Assembly (NCBI RefSeq): GCF_022811845.1
Contig: NZ_CP064266.1
Location: 3,720,001-3,784,000 of the forward strand
Direction: 5' to 3'
DNA: 64,000 nt
From: Bacillus pseudomycoides
GTDB taxonomy: Bacteria; Bacillota; Bacilli; Bacillales; Bacillaceae_G
Shown here: positions 34,563 through 43,940 of the stretch, piece by piece
Numbering within the stretch: position 1 is the first letter of the stretch
How the letters are laid out: each line of letters starts with the position of its first letter
Notes under the pieces: model-generated
The model's input: the letters and a program-made list of their open reading frames with translations, nothing else
Told to the model about the DNA's origin: nothing
Database searches by the model: none
Program-made: the position numbers and the translations under genes

Positions 34563-34802
34563 ATGAAATTTGAGATGCATATGAAAATTATTTCAAATGA
34601 ACAAGAAACGAGATTACATATAGAAGAAAATGTTTTTCAATTAACTTTAGATGGTTACCATTTATTCGCTGTGAATGAACTGTTACCTTTATATAAAACG
34701 GCTCAAGAAAGAATCGGTAATGCAATCGTTCAAAAGTTAGAGTGGGAAAATGGAAAGACAACACTTAACTATCAACTTGTTTCATTACAATCAGTAAATT
34801 AA
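34563..34802 (+). CDS. DUF2584 family protein
   Basis: A 79-residue beta-rich protein, MKFEMHMKIISNEQETRLHI... ending 'NYQLVSLQSVN'. The 'xxxFxLxxDGYxLF' and 'WENGKTTLNYQLVSL' segments match the small Bacillus family DUF2584 as I remember it. AGAGGAGTTG precedes the ATG. It is 21 bases before sbcD and may be co-expressed with it. Function unknown. Confidence 0.7.
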   Translation: MKFEMHMKIISNEQETRLHIEENVFQLTLDGYHLFAVNELLPLYKTAQERIGNAIVQKLEWENGKTTLNYQLVSLQSVN

Positions 34803-34823
34803 AAGAGAGAAAGGAAGGAGAAA

Positions 34824-35981
34824 ATGAAGTTTTTTCATACAGCGGATTGGCATTTAGGAAAACTTGTTCACGGTGTATATATGACCGAAGATCAACGAAT
34901 TGTTTTAGATCAGTTCGTTCAAGCTGTACAAGAAGAAAAACCAGATGCCGTCATTATTGCAGGTGATTTATATGACCGAGCAATTCCACCAACAGAAGCA
35001 GTAGACTTATTAAATGATGTATTACAAAAAATAGTGATTGATTTACAAACACCAGTAATCGCGGTAGCAGGAAATCATGATAGTCCAGACCGTATTCATT
35101 TTGGCAGTAGTTTAATGAAGAAACAAGGGTTACATATTGTGGGGCAATTTCAATTTCCGTATGAACCAGTTATTTTACATGACGAGCATGGGGAAATACA
35201 TTTTCATTTAGTACCATATGCCGACCCAAGTATTGTTAGACATGTGATGAAGAATGAAGATATTCGTTCGCATGATGATGCGATGCGTATTTTCATGAAT
35301 GAACTTTCAGAAACGATGAACCAAGAAGTAAGACACGTATTTGTAGGACATGCATTTGTGACTTCTTCAGGCGAAGCAGAAGAAAATACGAGTGATGCAG
35401 AACGTCCGCTTTCAATTGGTGGTGCTGAATACGTCAATAGCCACTATTTTGACAAGTTTCATTACACGGCGCTTGGTCATTTACATCAAGCGCATTTTGT
35501 ACGTAATGAAACAATTCGCTATTCAGGCTCACCACTTGCGTATTCCATCTCTGAAGAGCGTCATAAAAAAGGATATTACATGGTTGAATTAGATGAAGTA
35601 GGAGAGGCGACAATAGAAAAACGTTTATTTGCACCTCGACGCCAGATGCGAACTGTAGAAGCGAAAATAGACGATTTATTAAAGCATCCGACAAGCGAAG
35701 ATTATGTATTCGTTAAATTATTAGATGAAAATCCTGTTCTACAGCCAATGGAAAAAATTCGTTCTGTATATCCCAACGCAATGCATGTTGAACGTTCTAT
35801 ACAAAGACGAGAATTTACAGAAGCTAATGAGGTGACTGTTTCTAGACATAAGACGGATGATTTGTCTCTTTTAAAGGCTTTTTATAAAGAAATGAAGGGA
35901 TCAGATTTATCAGAAGAGAAAGAACGTCTTTTCTTAGAAGTATTACAAACAGTGCAAGAACGGGAAGGTGAACGAGGATGA
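34824..35981 (+). CDS. sbcD: exonuclease subunit SbcD
   Basis: A 385-residue calcineurin-like nuclease subunit of the SbcCD complex, which opens hairpins and processes double-strand ends. Metal-binding motifs in order: 'HTADWHLGK', 'IAGDLYDRAIPP', 'VAGNHDSPDR', 'VFVGHAF' and 'ALGHLHQAH'. GAAAGGAAGGAG precedes the ATG. Its last four bases overlap sbcC (ATGA), indicating coupled translation. Confidence 0.95.
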   Translation: MKFFHTADWHLGKLVHGVYMTEDQRIVLDQFVQAVQEEKPDAVIIAGDLYDRAIPPTEAVDLLNDVLQKIVIDLQTPVIAVAGNHDSPDRIHFGSSLMKKQGLHIVGQFQFPYEPVILHDEHGEIHFHLVPYADPSIVRHVMKNEDIRSHDDAMRIFMNELSETMNQEVRHVFVGHAFVTSSGEAEENTSDAERPLSIGGAEYVNSHYFDKFHYTALGHLHQAHFVRNETIRYSGSPLAYSISEERHKKGYYMVELDEVGEATIEKRLFAPRRQMRTVEAKIDDLLKHPTSEDYVFVKLLDENPVLQPMEKIRSVYPNAMHVERSIQRREFTEANEVTVSRHKTDDLSLLKAFYKEMKGSDLSEEKERLFLEVLQTVQEREGERG

Positions 35982-38900
35982 GGCCACTGCAGCTTATTAT
36001 GACAGCGTTTGGTCCTTATAAACAGCGAGAGGTCATTGATTTCAATGATTTAGGGGATCATCGTATTTTTGCGATTTCAGGAAATACAGGAGCGGGAAAA
36101 ACAACGATATTCGATGCGATTTGTTATGTGTTATATGGAGAAGCGAGCGGAGAGGAACGTAGTGATACAAGTATGCTTCGCAGCCAATTTGCCGATGACA
36201 ACGTATATACAAGTGTAGAATTAACCTTTCAACTGAAAGGAAAACAGTATGAAATTAAAAGACAGCTTGGTCATAAAAAACAAGGGAATAAAACCGTTAC
36301 TGGGCATGCTGTTGAATTATATGAAGTAATAGATGATGAGAAGATTCCATGTGTAGATCGTTTTCATGTGACAGATGTGAACAAAAAGGTTGAAGATTTA
36401 ATCGGACTGACTAAACATCAATTTAGTCAAATTGTCATGCTTCCGCAAGGGGAGTTTCGAAAACTATTAACATCTGAAACGGAAAATAAAGAAGAAATTT
36501 TACGCCGTATTTTTAAAACAGATCGTTATAAATTAATGCGTGAATTACTAGATCAACAACGGAAACAGTGGAAAGACGTCTTGCAAGAAAAGCAAAAAGA
36601 AAGAGAGCTGTATTTCCGTAATGTTTTTAAATTACCTGTTCGAGATCGTTCGTTGTTAGAGACATTGGTGCAGCAGGAACATGTTAATACGCATCAAGTA
36701 GTCGAAGCACTTGAACAAGAGGCCAAGTGCTATGAGACGGAAGTTGAACAATTACAAGCGCAGCAAACAGTACAAACGCAGCAATTAAAAGAAGTAGAAG
36801 TTCGTTTCCATGCGGCAAAATCTGTTAATGAAAAGTTCAAAGATTTAGAGCAGAAACAAGAGCAACAAGCAGCTTTACAAGCAAATCGAGAACAAATCGA
36901 AATAGAAGAAAAGCGCTTTAAACTGGCAGAACAAGCAAAACGATTAGTACCATTTGAACAATGGTATGAAGAAGCAATGCAAAGCGAACAGACTGCGGAA
37001 CAATTACTGAAACAAATAACTGTTAAGAAGGAAAAAACTGCTGAAACTTTTGGGGTTGCACAGGAGAAATATGAAGAGTTTAGAGAGAAGGAACCTACGC
37101 GTGAAGAAGCTAAGAGAAATGCACAAAGATTGGAAGAGTTACAGCCAATCATCGCTTCATTAGCGGAGAAAAAATCAACATTGCAAAAGGCGGAGCTTCA
37201 GAGTGAGAAGTTAAAAACAGGTATTCATAAGCTTGAGCAACAGTTAGAAGGACAAATATTACAAAAGCAACAAATAGCTGGAGAACTGCAGCAGCTAGAG
37301 GTGGCACTTGAAAAATATGTAGTAAAAGTGGAAGAATTAACAAATATGCGAGAAGATGCAAAAGTCTTAAAGCAAGCATATGACGTTTGGAAAGAAAAAC
37401 AAACATATGAACAAGAAAAAGAAATTGCATCTCAAAGGATGGAATTGGCAGTTAAATCATATGAAGATATGGAACGCCGCTGGCTAAACGAACAAGCTGG
37501 GGTGCTAGCTCTTCATCTTCATGACGGAGAATCTTGCCCAGTATGTGGTAGCACGAATCATCCAAAGAAAGCTACCGAATTGGGAGATACCATCGATGAA
37601 AAACAGCTTGATGAGCTAAGGGGAAATAAGAATGTTGCCGAAAAATTGCACATTCAATTAGAAGAGAAATGGAATTTCTATCGTTTGCAATATGAACAAG
37701 TAATAAAAGAAGTCGTGAAGCGTGGATATCGCTCAGAAGAATTAGTTGAAACATATCACGAATTGGTGCAAAAAGGAAAGCAACTAGCAGCTGAGGTAAA
37801 CTCATTAAAAGCAAGCGAAGAAAAGCGTAAACAATTGGCTTCAAATCTAAAAGGATTAGAAGAACAATTAGAAGAGTTCCAGAAGAAAAAACGTGAAGCA
37901 GAGGCTATACAACACCGCAACGAAATAGAATGCATAGAGCTTCGTACGTCTTATGAACATGATCAGCAAAAAATTCCTGAAAGCTTACAAACGTTAGAAG
38001 CGTGGAAACAGCAATTTGACAATGCTGTTAAAGAACTTCGTTTTATGGAAGCTGAGTGGAAGAAAGTACAAGAAGCTTATCAACATTGGCAAAATGAAAA
38101 TATTCGTGTGCGAGCTGAGTATGATGGAGCTATGAAACAAGTAACCCAGACAAAAGAAAAGAAAGAAGAGACTTTACTCCGTTTTATGACAGAGCTTGAA
38201 CAAGGTGGATTTATCGATCAACAAGCTTATAAAGAAGCGAAATTAACAGATGTAGAAATAAAACATCTGCAAGAGCACATTAAAAAATACTATGCATCCC
38301 TTGAAGTATTAGCGAAACAAATTGAAGAATTAGCAAATGAATTAGAGGGAAAAGAATGGGTAGATATTACAGTTCTAGAAGAGCAATTGAAAGAACTAGA
38401 AATTCAGCTTGATATTACGAAAGAAAAACGTCAGCGCGCTCAAAATGCAGTTGCGTACATTTCTGATTTACATGAAAATATTAGACGAATTGACGAACAA
38501 ATTCATGAAGAAGAAAAAGCTTTCCAAGAACTTGTTGATTTATACGAAGTCATGAAAGGGGATAACGAAAGTCGTATTTCCTTTGAACGTTACATTTTAA
38601 TTGAGTATCTTGAACAAATCGTTCAAATTGCAAACGAAAGACTTCGTAAGCTATCAAACGGACAGTTCTATTTAAAACGAAGTGAACGAGTTGAAAAACG
38701 CAACCGCCAAAGTGGATTAGGATTAGATGTATACGATGCATACACTGGCCAAACACGTGATGTAAAAACATTGTCCGGCGGTGAGAAATTTAACGCATCG
38801 CTTTGTTTAGCACTTGGTATGGCAGATGTGATTCAAGCGTATGAAGGCGGAATTTCTATCGAAACGATGTTTATCGATGAAGGATTTGGCTCACTAGATG

Positions 38901-39067
38901 AAGAGTCATTAACAAAAGCAGTTGATGCATTAATAGACTTACAAAAATCTGGACGATTTATCGGTGTGATTTCGCACGTACAAGAGTTGAAGAATGCGAT
39001 GCCGGCAGTACTTGAAGTAACGAAGCAGAAGGATGGTTGTAGTCAGACGAAGTTTGTGGTGAAGTAA
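35978..39067 (+). CDS. sbcC: exonuclease subunit SbcC
   Basis: A 1029-residue SMC/Rad50-like ATPase partner of SbcD. Walker A is 'SGNTGAGKTTIFDAI' near residue 35, a zinc hook 'CPVCGSTNHP' near residue 519 is flanked by long coiled coils on both sides, and the C-terminal lobe carries the ABC signature 'LSGGEKFNASLCLALG', Walker B 'MFIDEGFGSLDEESL' and a final 'VISHVQELKNA'. Length fits the Bacillus family. Its start overlaps sbcD. Confidence 0.95.
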   Translation: MRPLQLIMTAFGPYKQREVIDFNDLGDHRIFAISGNTGAGKTTIFDAICYVLYGEASGEERSDTSMLRSQFADDNVYTSVELTFQLKGKQYEIKRQLGHKKQGNKTVTGHAVELYEVIDDEKIPCVDRFHVTDVNKKVEDLIGLTKHQFSQIVMLPQGEFRKLLTSETENKEEILRRIFKTDRYKLMRELLDQQRKQWKDVLQEKQKERELYFRNVFKLPVRDRSLLETLVQQEHVNTHQVVEALEQEAKCYETEVEQLQAQQTVQTQQLKEVEVRFHAAKSVNEKFKDLEQKQEQQAALQANREQIEIEEKRFKLAEQAKRLVPFEQWYEEAMQSEQTAEQLLKQITVKKEKTAETFGVAQEKYEEFREKEPTREEAKRNAQRLEELQPIIASLAEKKSTLQKAELQSEKLKTGIHKLEQQLEGQILQKQQIAGELQQLEVALEKYVVKVEELTNMREDAKVLKQAYDVWKEKQTYEQEKEIASQRMELAVKSYEDMERRWLNEQAGVLALHLHDGESCPVCGSTNHPKKATELGDTIDEKQLDELRGNKNVAEKLHIQLEEKWNFYRLQYEQVIKEVVKRGYRSEELVETYHELVQKGKQLAAEVNSLKASEEKRKQLASNLKGLEEQLEEFQKKKREAEAIQHRNEIECIELRTSYEHDQQKIPESLQTLEAWKQQFDNAVKELRFMEAEWKKVQEAYQHWQNENIRVRAEYDGAMKQVTQTKEKKEETLLRFMTELEQGGFIDQQAYKEAKLTDVEIKHLQEHIKKYYASLEVLAKQIEELANELEGKEWVDITVLEEQLKELEIQLDITKEKRQRAQNAVAYISDLHENIRRIDEQIHEEEKAFQELVDLYEVMKGDNESRISFERYILIEYLEQIVQIANERLRKLSNGQFYLKRSERVEKRNRQSGLGLDVYDAYTGQTRDVKTLSGGEKFNASLCLALGMADVIQAYEGGISIETMFIDEGFGSLDEESLTKAVDALIDLQKSGRFIGVISHVQELKNAMPAVLEVTKQKDGCSQTKFVVK

Positions 39068-39090
39068 GTTTCGTAACGTTCCTTTTTACT

Positions 39091-39123
39091 AAGGTAAACC
39101 ATATGTTTTGGTTTACCTTTTTT
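39091..39123 (+). terminator. intrinsic terminator after sbcC
   Basis: AAGGTAAACC and GGTTTACCTTTTTTT form a stem around a nine-base loop. Confidence 0.85.
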
Positions 39124-39188
39124 ATTCGTTCACAAATTAAAAAGATAAGATCGCTTCATCTGTCTTTTGCAATCGCTCACGCGATAAA

Positions 39189-39351
39189 CTAAAGACTCTC
39201 GTGTGGGAACATAATGGGTTTAGGTTGCTCCTGTTTGACCTCTTGCTTAGGTTCAGTAGAAGCTTTTTCTGTCTTGTCTTCCCCACCACCTAATGCCGAT
39301 TACAATTAAACCAATAAATCCTAGACATCCAATTTTTAAAATTTTACCCAT
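39189..39351 (-). pseudogene. phage-type small lipoprotein/membrane protein, frameshifted
   Basis: On the minus strand an ATG after AAGGAAAT opens 'MGKILKIGCLGFIGLIVIGI', then a frameshift; the other frame continues 'GGGEDKTEKASTEPKQEVKQ' to a stop. The hydrophobic start plus Lys/Glu/Pro/Gln linker is the N-terminus of DUF4352-type phage or plasmid proteins; the globular domain is missing. Confidence 0.6.
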
Positions 39352-39498
39352 TATGCATTTCCTTCAGTACCCAAATGTAAGATTTACAAGTTTATCATAT
39401 CAGATGACCTATTTACACTATATCGTATTTTGTCGAATGAAATAAAAAAAGAGAGCCGAAGCCCTCATTAGATAAATTAGTAAAATAGGGGAAAGAAT

Positions 39499-39672
39499 GT
39501 GAAAATACTCAGATTGACCAGAAAAACAGGCATTAGCAAATCTACATATTATCGTCGCCTAAGAGAAGGAATGACGCGGTATGCCGCTGCTACAATGCCA
39601 ATAAATAAACTAATCGAGCATGGAACGTATGAAGTGACTCAGTTATTAGCAGGATCTAAAGGCGGTAAGTAA
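39499..39672 (+). CDS. small phage-type basic protein, 57 aa
   Basis: GTG start after AGGGGAAAG. The product VKILRLTRKTGISKSTYYRR continues 'LREGMTRYAAATMPINKLIE', with a probable helix-turn-helix near the start, and ends SKGGK. Its stop overlaps the ATG of the next frame (TAATG), a normal phage arrangement. It looks like a leftover of an early phage operon together with the dUTPase fragment. Confidence 0.55.
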   Translation: MKILRLTRKTGISKSTYYRRLREGMTRYAAATMPINKLIEHGTYEVTQLLAGSKGGK

Positions 39673-39945
39673 TGAGAAAAGAAACTGCGGTGCAGGTACA
39701 AAGTGAAATCGAAACAGTAGAGAGTGAGATTCGCAAGATGGAATATCACTTGGTTGGAGTCATTGTAGATAACACTGCCAAACTTTCTGTATTTCGAACT
39801 GAAGCATCTGATGTTATTGAAAGAAGGGACACGCATTGCACAGGGCGTTATAGCGCCAGTGGAGACGGCTCATTTTGTGGAAGTGGACGAGCTATCTGAT
39901 AGTGAGCGCGGAAAAAGTGGGTTTGGATCAACGGGAACAAAGTAG
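39672..39945 (+). pseudogene. composite phage remnant ending in a dUTPase C-terminus
   Basis: The first 45 codons (MRKETAVQVQSEIETVESEI...) form a small helical phage-like protein. From about 39802 another frame reads 'LLKEGTRIAQGVIAPVETAH', then 'ELSDSERGKSGFGSTGTK' and a stop, the C-terminal motif 5 region of trimeric dUTPases (consensus RGxxGFGSTG). The dUTPase N-terminal motifs 1-4 are missing, so the two genes were joined by a deletion. Confidence 0.65.
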
Positions 39946-40016
39946 TATCAAATTTGAATTTTATTAAGAAATGGAGAATTGAAAAAGAGCAAACGTGACG
40001 ATTGAGATGTATTATG

Positions 40017-40110
40017 AGGTTCCACCAAGATTCATGTAGATTTGGAGCATAGTCCTCAGCACTTTTAGTTATGACTAGTTTCACACTTATCTTGGCGGAA
40101 CCTTTTTTAT
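40017..40110 (+). terminator. long-loop hairpin with T tract
   Basis: AGGTTCCACCAAGAT pairs with ATCTTGGCGGAACCT (one mismatch) across 57 bases, followed by T6. It can end transcription of the phage remnant, but the size of the loop could also hide a small RNA. Confidence 0.6.
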
Positions 40111-40118
40111 AAAAATTT

Positions 40119-40298
40119 TTATTGGTCTTCAAGAGGTTTCTGAACGCTAGATGGAAGCTGGTTAGTTGGAGTTAATACAGATTCTTCACTTTCTGGTTGA
40201 AGCGATTGTAGTTTTAGAATCACACCTGCTTCTGTAGCAATTTCGTCCTCTTTTGCTTGACGGCTTGATTTAGATGCATTTTCATTCGCTTTATCCAT
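40119..40298 (-). CDS. small hydrophilic protein, 59 aa
   Basis: The reverse strand encodes MDKANENASKSSRQAKEDEI and then an acidic, Ser/Pro/Gln-rich tail ending KPLEDQ. ATAAGGAGGAATG precedes the ATG with ideal spacing. It appears disordered, like several small B. cereus group proteins. No family recognised. Confidence 0.6.
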   Translation of the reverse strand: MDKANENASKSSRQAKEDEIATEAGVILKLQSLQPESEESVLTPTNQLPSSVQKPLEDQ

Positions 40299-40532
40299 TT
40301 TACATTCCTCCTTATTACATGTAGGTATACAAGCAACATAATTATTAAAAATTATTAAAGTGTTTTTTAGTATTGCACTGATTATGCATAAAATGTATTG
40401 AAAAATTTTTTAGTAATAAATGCTGTTGTAACAATAGTATGGGATAGATTTAAAATATTATGCTGGATAGGAAGCGAGATGAAAATTAAACAAAATAAAA
40501 ACGCTATTTTAGTAGCAAGGGGAAACTGAACA

Positions 40533-40661
40533 ATGAGTGTTCTAAAAGGAATGAAGGAATACGTTGTTTACAAAGGTGAATCATTGGTATGTATCGGAAC
40601 AATGCAGGAGTGCGCTCAACATATGGGCGTACTTCCTGAAACGGTTCGATACTATCCATAG
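40533..40661 (+). CDS. phage-type small protein, 42 aa
   Basis: MSVLKGMKEYVVYKGESLVC continues 'IGTMQECAQHMGVLPETVRY' and stops at YP. The 'Y.VYKG...CIGT..ECA..MGV.PETVR' pattern is common in small phage proteins that normally run 20-30 residues further, so this one may be cut short. AAGGGGAAACTG lies upstream. Confidence 0.55.
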   Translation: MSVLKGMKEYVVYKGESLVCIGTMQECAQHMGVLPETVRYYP

Positions 40662-40930
40662 TAGACCATCATATTGTTGAGTTGGAATCAAGATTTATAA
40701 AACAAATCATAAAAAGGGGGTTAAATTCAACAGGTTATCCATATATTAATGATTGCTATTGATGAAGTTTATAGGACATAGGTTGATAATATTTATCGTT
40801 TTCCGATAGAAGAATTCCTCCTCAAAAATAGGAAGGCGTGAAACACCGATTTTAGGTGGAAGAGGAATGTTGGTAGGCATGAGCCTACTTTGTATACTGT
40901 AGTCAACCTACCAAAAGTGAGGTGCACCCC

Positions 40931-41047
40931 ATGTTAGTAAATAAGGCATATAAATTTCGTATCTATCCAAATAAGAAAAAAGAAATATTAATTGCTAAAA
41001 CGATTGGTTGCAGTCGCTTTGTATTCAATTTCTTATTGAGCGAATAG
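40931..41047 (+). pseudogene. TnpB (IS200/IS605) N-terminal fragment
   Basis: Opens 'MLVNKAYKFRIYPNKKKEIL' and continues 'IAKTIGCSRFVFNFLLSE' before a TAG; this is the standard beginning of IS605-type TnpB nucleases. The remaining 300 or so residues, with the RuvC motifs, are gone. A hairpin GTAGGC-ATGA-GCCTAC about 45 bases upstream resembles the subterminal hairpins of this IS family. The stretch 41048-41571 holds no gene I can support. Confidence 0.75.
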
Positions 41048-41571
41048 GGGAGTTTAGTTAAAGAAGAGAATCAAATCGCATAGCCTACAAAAAAGAAAGC
41101 AAACTAAAATTGTGGGTGCTGATAACGAAAAAATACTACTTAGCTATCTATATATAGTGTATGTATTATAGTTGGCATCCTTGAAGGAATAACTAAATCA
41201 AACTACAAGGGTGGTGAAAAAATGGCTAAAAATAAGAATAATCAATTGAAGGATAATTTTTGTCCTTTTCCATATTGATCACACACCTTTTTTAGAGTCA
41301 TAGTATCAGTATGTCCAAGATCTAGAGATTACTCGCAACTATCTTGAAGTTTTTGCGCCTGTATGAATTTTTAAATATTTAAAAAATTATTTTATAAAAA
41401 ACTGTACTTTTTGGTGAGATTCTGTACTTTTGATAATAAATTAAAGATACGTTTCTATTAGTTTAGATTTGAAAGCGCTTCAAAGGGTGGTTTTTGAATT
41501 TTTTACTTAGCCTAGATTCTCTTACTTACATGCTATTTATATAGATTAGTAGTGAGAAAGGGGATAAATCC

Positions 41572-41754
41572 ATGTTCTTAAGAAAATTAGCAAAAAATCA
41601 CTTAATCACTATTGTTTACTATCAGAGTGGATTTTTAAAAACATGTAAGGGGAAAGTTTGCAACCTTGATTTACACCAACAAACACTTATTTTAATAAAT
41701 GAACAGCATAAGGCCTTCTCTATATCTTTATCTGATATTAAGGAAATCCATTAA
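41572..41754 (+). CDS. YolD-like small protein
   Basis: A 60-residue beta-rich protein: 'ITIVYYQSGFLKTCKGKVCN', then 'LDLHQQTLILIN', ending 'AFSISLSDIKEIH'. This corresponds to the C-terminal barrel of YolD-like phage and plasmid proteins ('xxYYxxGFxxTxxGxIxxID...'). The full-length relatives are about 110 residues, so it is half-size. GAAAGGGGATAAATCC precedes the ATG. Confidence 0.55.
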   Translation: MFLRKLAKNHLITIVYYQSGFLKTCKGKVCNLDLHQQTLILINEQHKAFSISLSDIKEIH

Positions 41755-42385
41755 TGATTTTCTTGATCTATAGAGGAAAATAGAATTAAAGATTCCTGAG
41801 ATACTGTAAAATGGGCAATATATTTTTTATGTAAACAAAGTATTTAAATGAAGGTTCTGTAGCAAAAATTTGAAGACAAGTGAAGAGCAGTAGATCTACT
41901 GATATTATGTGCTGATTTAGAAGGGAATACCAGGGCAGTTAAGTACTTTTCTAAGAAGCGTTAATTATAAACTAAAGAGACTATATTCTAGAACAAATAT
42001 GAAAGTGTTTATAATTATTTATATTTTCTGATAACTTGATTTATATTCCTGTGCAAATAATAAAAAAAAGACAAAAAGAATCTATATAAGTCCAATTTAA
42101 AAATCTGGCATACGGAACAAGCGTGATGGTGCGGCTACATTTCTGGATAAAAACTATTTTTTTGCGGGAGGAGCTGGAGCATCCACTTGTACAAGCGTCA
42201 GGTCCTTCAAGGTGTCAGCCATAAGGTTCCATATTATGAATATTCGTATAAACGAGGAAATGCCATTTTCATAGAAAACTTTTGTCTTTGTTGCATGTGT
42301 ATATCAAACGAGGTTATTTATGTCAGAAAATAAAGGTGATTTTATATAGATTAGGGGATATGAAATTTTGATATGAGGTGATGAT
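41755..42385. other. gene-poor region before the glutamine transporter
   Basis: No coding sequence that I can support. It presumably contains the promoter and leader of the transporter gene. Confidence 0.35.
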
Positions 42386-43816
42386 ATGGAACAATTGTTG
42401 GTGGATTTAGTCGGATCAACGAATGATTTTTTATGGTCTAAATTGTTAATTATTATGCTTGTTGTTTGCGGAATTTATTTCACATTTAAATCGAAATTTG
42501 TACAGTTTCGAATGCTAAAGGAAATGGTCCGTGTGTTAATGGAAGGGAAGGAAGGTTCTAAAGACCAAATTTCCCCGTTTCAAGCGTTCTGTATTGGTAT
42601 GGCCGCTCGCGTTGGAACAGGAAATATCACAGGAATTGCGATTGCGATTGCACTAGGCGGTCCTGGAGCTGTATTTTGGATGTGGATTATTTCTATTATT
42701 AGCTCAGCATCCAGCTTTGTTGAAAGCACATTAGCGCAAATATATAAAGTAAAAGATAAAGCTGGTTTCCGCGGCGGCCCATCCTATTATATGGAAAAAG
42801 GATTGGACAAACGTTGGATGGGAGTATTATTTTCTATTTTAATTACGATTACTTTCGGTCTTGTATTCAATTCTGTACAATCAAATACCGTTACAATTGC
42901 TTTTGAGAACTCATTCGGTACAGATCGTTTAACTGTAGGGATTATCATGGCAATTGCTTTCGCTGCGATTATCTTTGGCGGTGTGCAGCGTATTGCAAAA
43001 ATGGCTGAATATAAGGTGATGTTTCTAGCGGTGTTATACATTGGAGTTGCATTATTTGTTGTAGTTACCAACATAACAAAAATGCCAGAAGTTCTTTCTC
43101 TTATTGTTCAAAATGCATTTGGCTTTAAACAAATAGCAGGCGGTTCAATCGGCGCAGCACTCATGCATGGAGTTAAACGTGGTTTATTCTCAAATGAGGC
43201 TGGTATGGGAAGTGCGCCAAACGTTGCTGCAACGGCAACAACAAGCCATCCGGTGAAACAAGGACTTATACAAGCATTTGGTGTATTAACGGATACACTG
43301 ATTATTTGTACAAGCACAGCATTTATTATTTTACTTTCTGATGCATACAAACAACCAGGGTTAAATGGTATTGCACTTACACAAGCAGCATTAAGTGAAC
43401 ACATCGGCTCTTGGGCGTCGGGCTGTCTTGCTATTTTTGTTTTCCTATTTGGATTCGGTGCGTTAATTGGTAACTATTATTATGGAGAAACAAATATTCG
43501 ATTCTTACACACAAGTAAAGTATGGTTGATGGTATACCGAATAAGTGTGTTAGCTATGATTGTATTCGGTTCAGTTGCAAAGATCCAACTTGTATGGGAT
43601 TTAGCAGATTTATTTATGGGCTTTATGGTTATTATAAATTTAATTGCTATTACCTTACTATCAAAAGTAGCCTTTGCTGCGTTACAGGATTACATGAAAC
43701 AGAAAAAAGCTGGTAAAGATCCTATTTTTTATAAAGATAGCATTAAAGGGCTTGAAAACATTGAATGTTGGGAGCATTATCAGGACACTTCAACTTCAAA
43801 AAAGAAAAGTATGTAA
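42386..43816 (+). CDS. glnT: sodium:alanine/glutamine symporter (AGCS family)
   Basis: A 476-residue membrane protein with about ten helices. The AGCS signature is clear: 'AARVGTGNITGIAIAIALGG', 'GGPSYYMEKGLDKRW' and 'RGLFSNEAGMGSAPNVAATA'. The next genes are glutaminase and the GlnK-GlnL two-component system, so glutamine is the likely substrate, as for B. subtilis GlnT (YbgH). GAGGTGATGAT precedes the ATG. A terminator-like hairpin separates it from glsA. Confidence 0.88.
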   Translation: MEQLLVDLVGSTNDFLWSKLLIIMLVVCGIYFTFKSKFVQFRMLKEMVRVLMEGKEGSKDQISPFQAFCIGMAARVGTGNITGIAIAIALGGPGAVFWMWIISIISSASSFVESTLAQIYKVKDKAGFRGGPSYYMEKGLDKRWMGVLFSILITITFGLVFNSVQSNTVTIAFENSFGTDRLTVGIIMAIAFAAIIFGGVQRIAKMAEYKVMFLAVLYIGVALFVVVTNITKMPEVLSLIVQNAFGFKQIAGGSIGAALMHGVKRGLFSNEAGMGSAPNVAATATTSHPVKQGLIQAFGVLTDTLIICTSTAFIILLSDAYKQPGLNGIALTQAALSEHIGSWASGCLAIFVFLFGFGALIGNYYYGETNIRFLHTSKVWLMVYRISVLAMIVFGSVAKIQLVWDLADLFMGFMVIINLIAITLLSKVAFAALQDYMKQKKAGKDPIFYKDSIKGLENIECWEHYQDTSTSKKKSM

Positions 43817-43818
43817 CA

Positions 43819-43860
43819 AAAAAGATATTCGGACTGTAATATGTCTGAATATCTTTCTTG
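43819..43860 (+). terminator. hairpin between glnT and glsA
   Basis: AAAGATATTCGGAC and GTCTGAATATCTTT pair across 12 bases. The T tract is short, so some read-through into glsA is plausible. Confidence 0.65.
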
Positions 43861-43940
43861 GTTCTAGTGCAAATATTGTTGATTATAATAAAGAAAAAAT
43901 TATGCTATATAAAGTTAATAGGACGGAGGAATATGGTTAA

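Noticed and set aside
41222..41269. Very short frame MAKNKNNQLKDNF... after a GGTGG site
   Set aside because: Only about 15 codons and no recognised family; insufficient evidence.
41468..41484. TTTGAAAGCG/CGCTTCAAA palindrome as a CcpA (cre) site
   Set aside because: The second half is one base out of register with the cre consensus and the downstream gene is a phage remnant.
43752..43940. 62-codon frame between the transporter and glutaminase genes
   Set aside because: Runs across the terminator hairpin in an alternate frame of the transporter gene's end.
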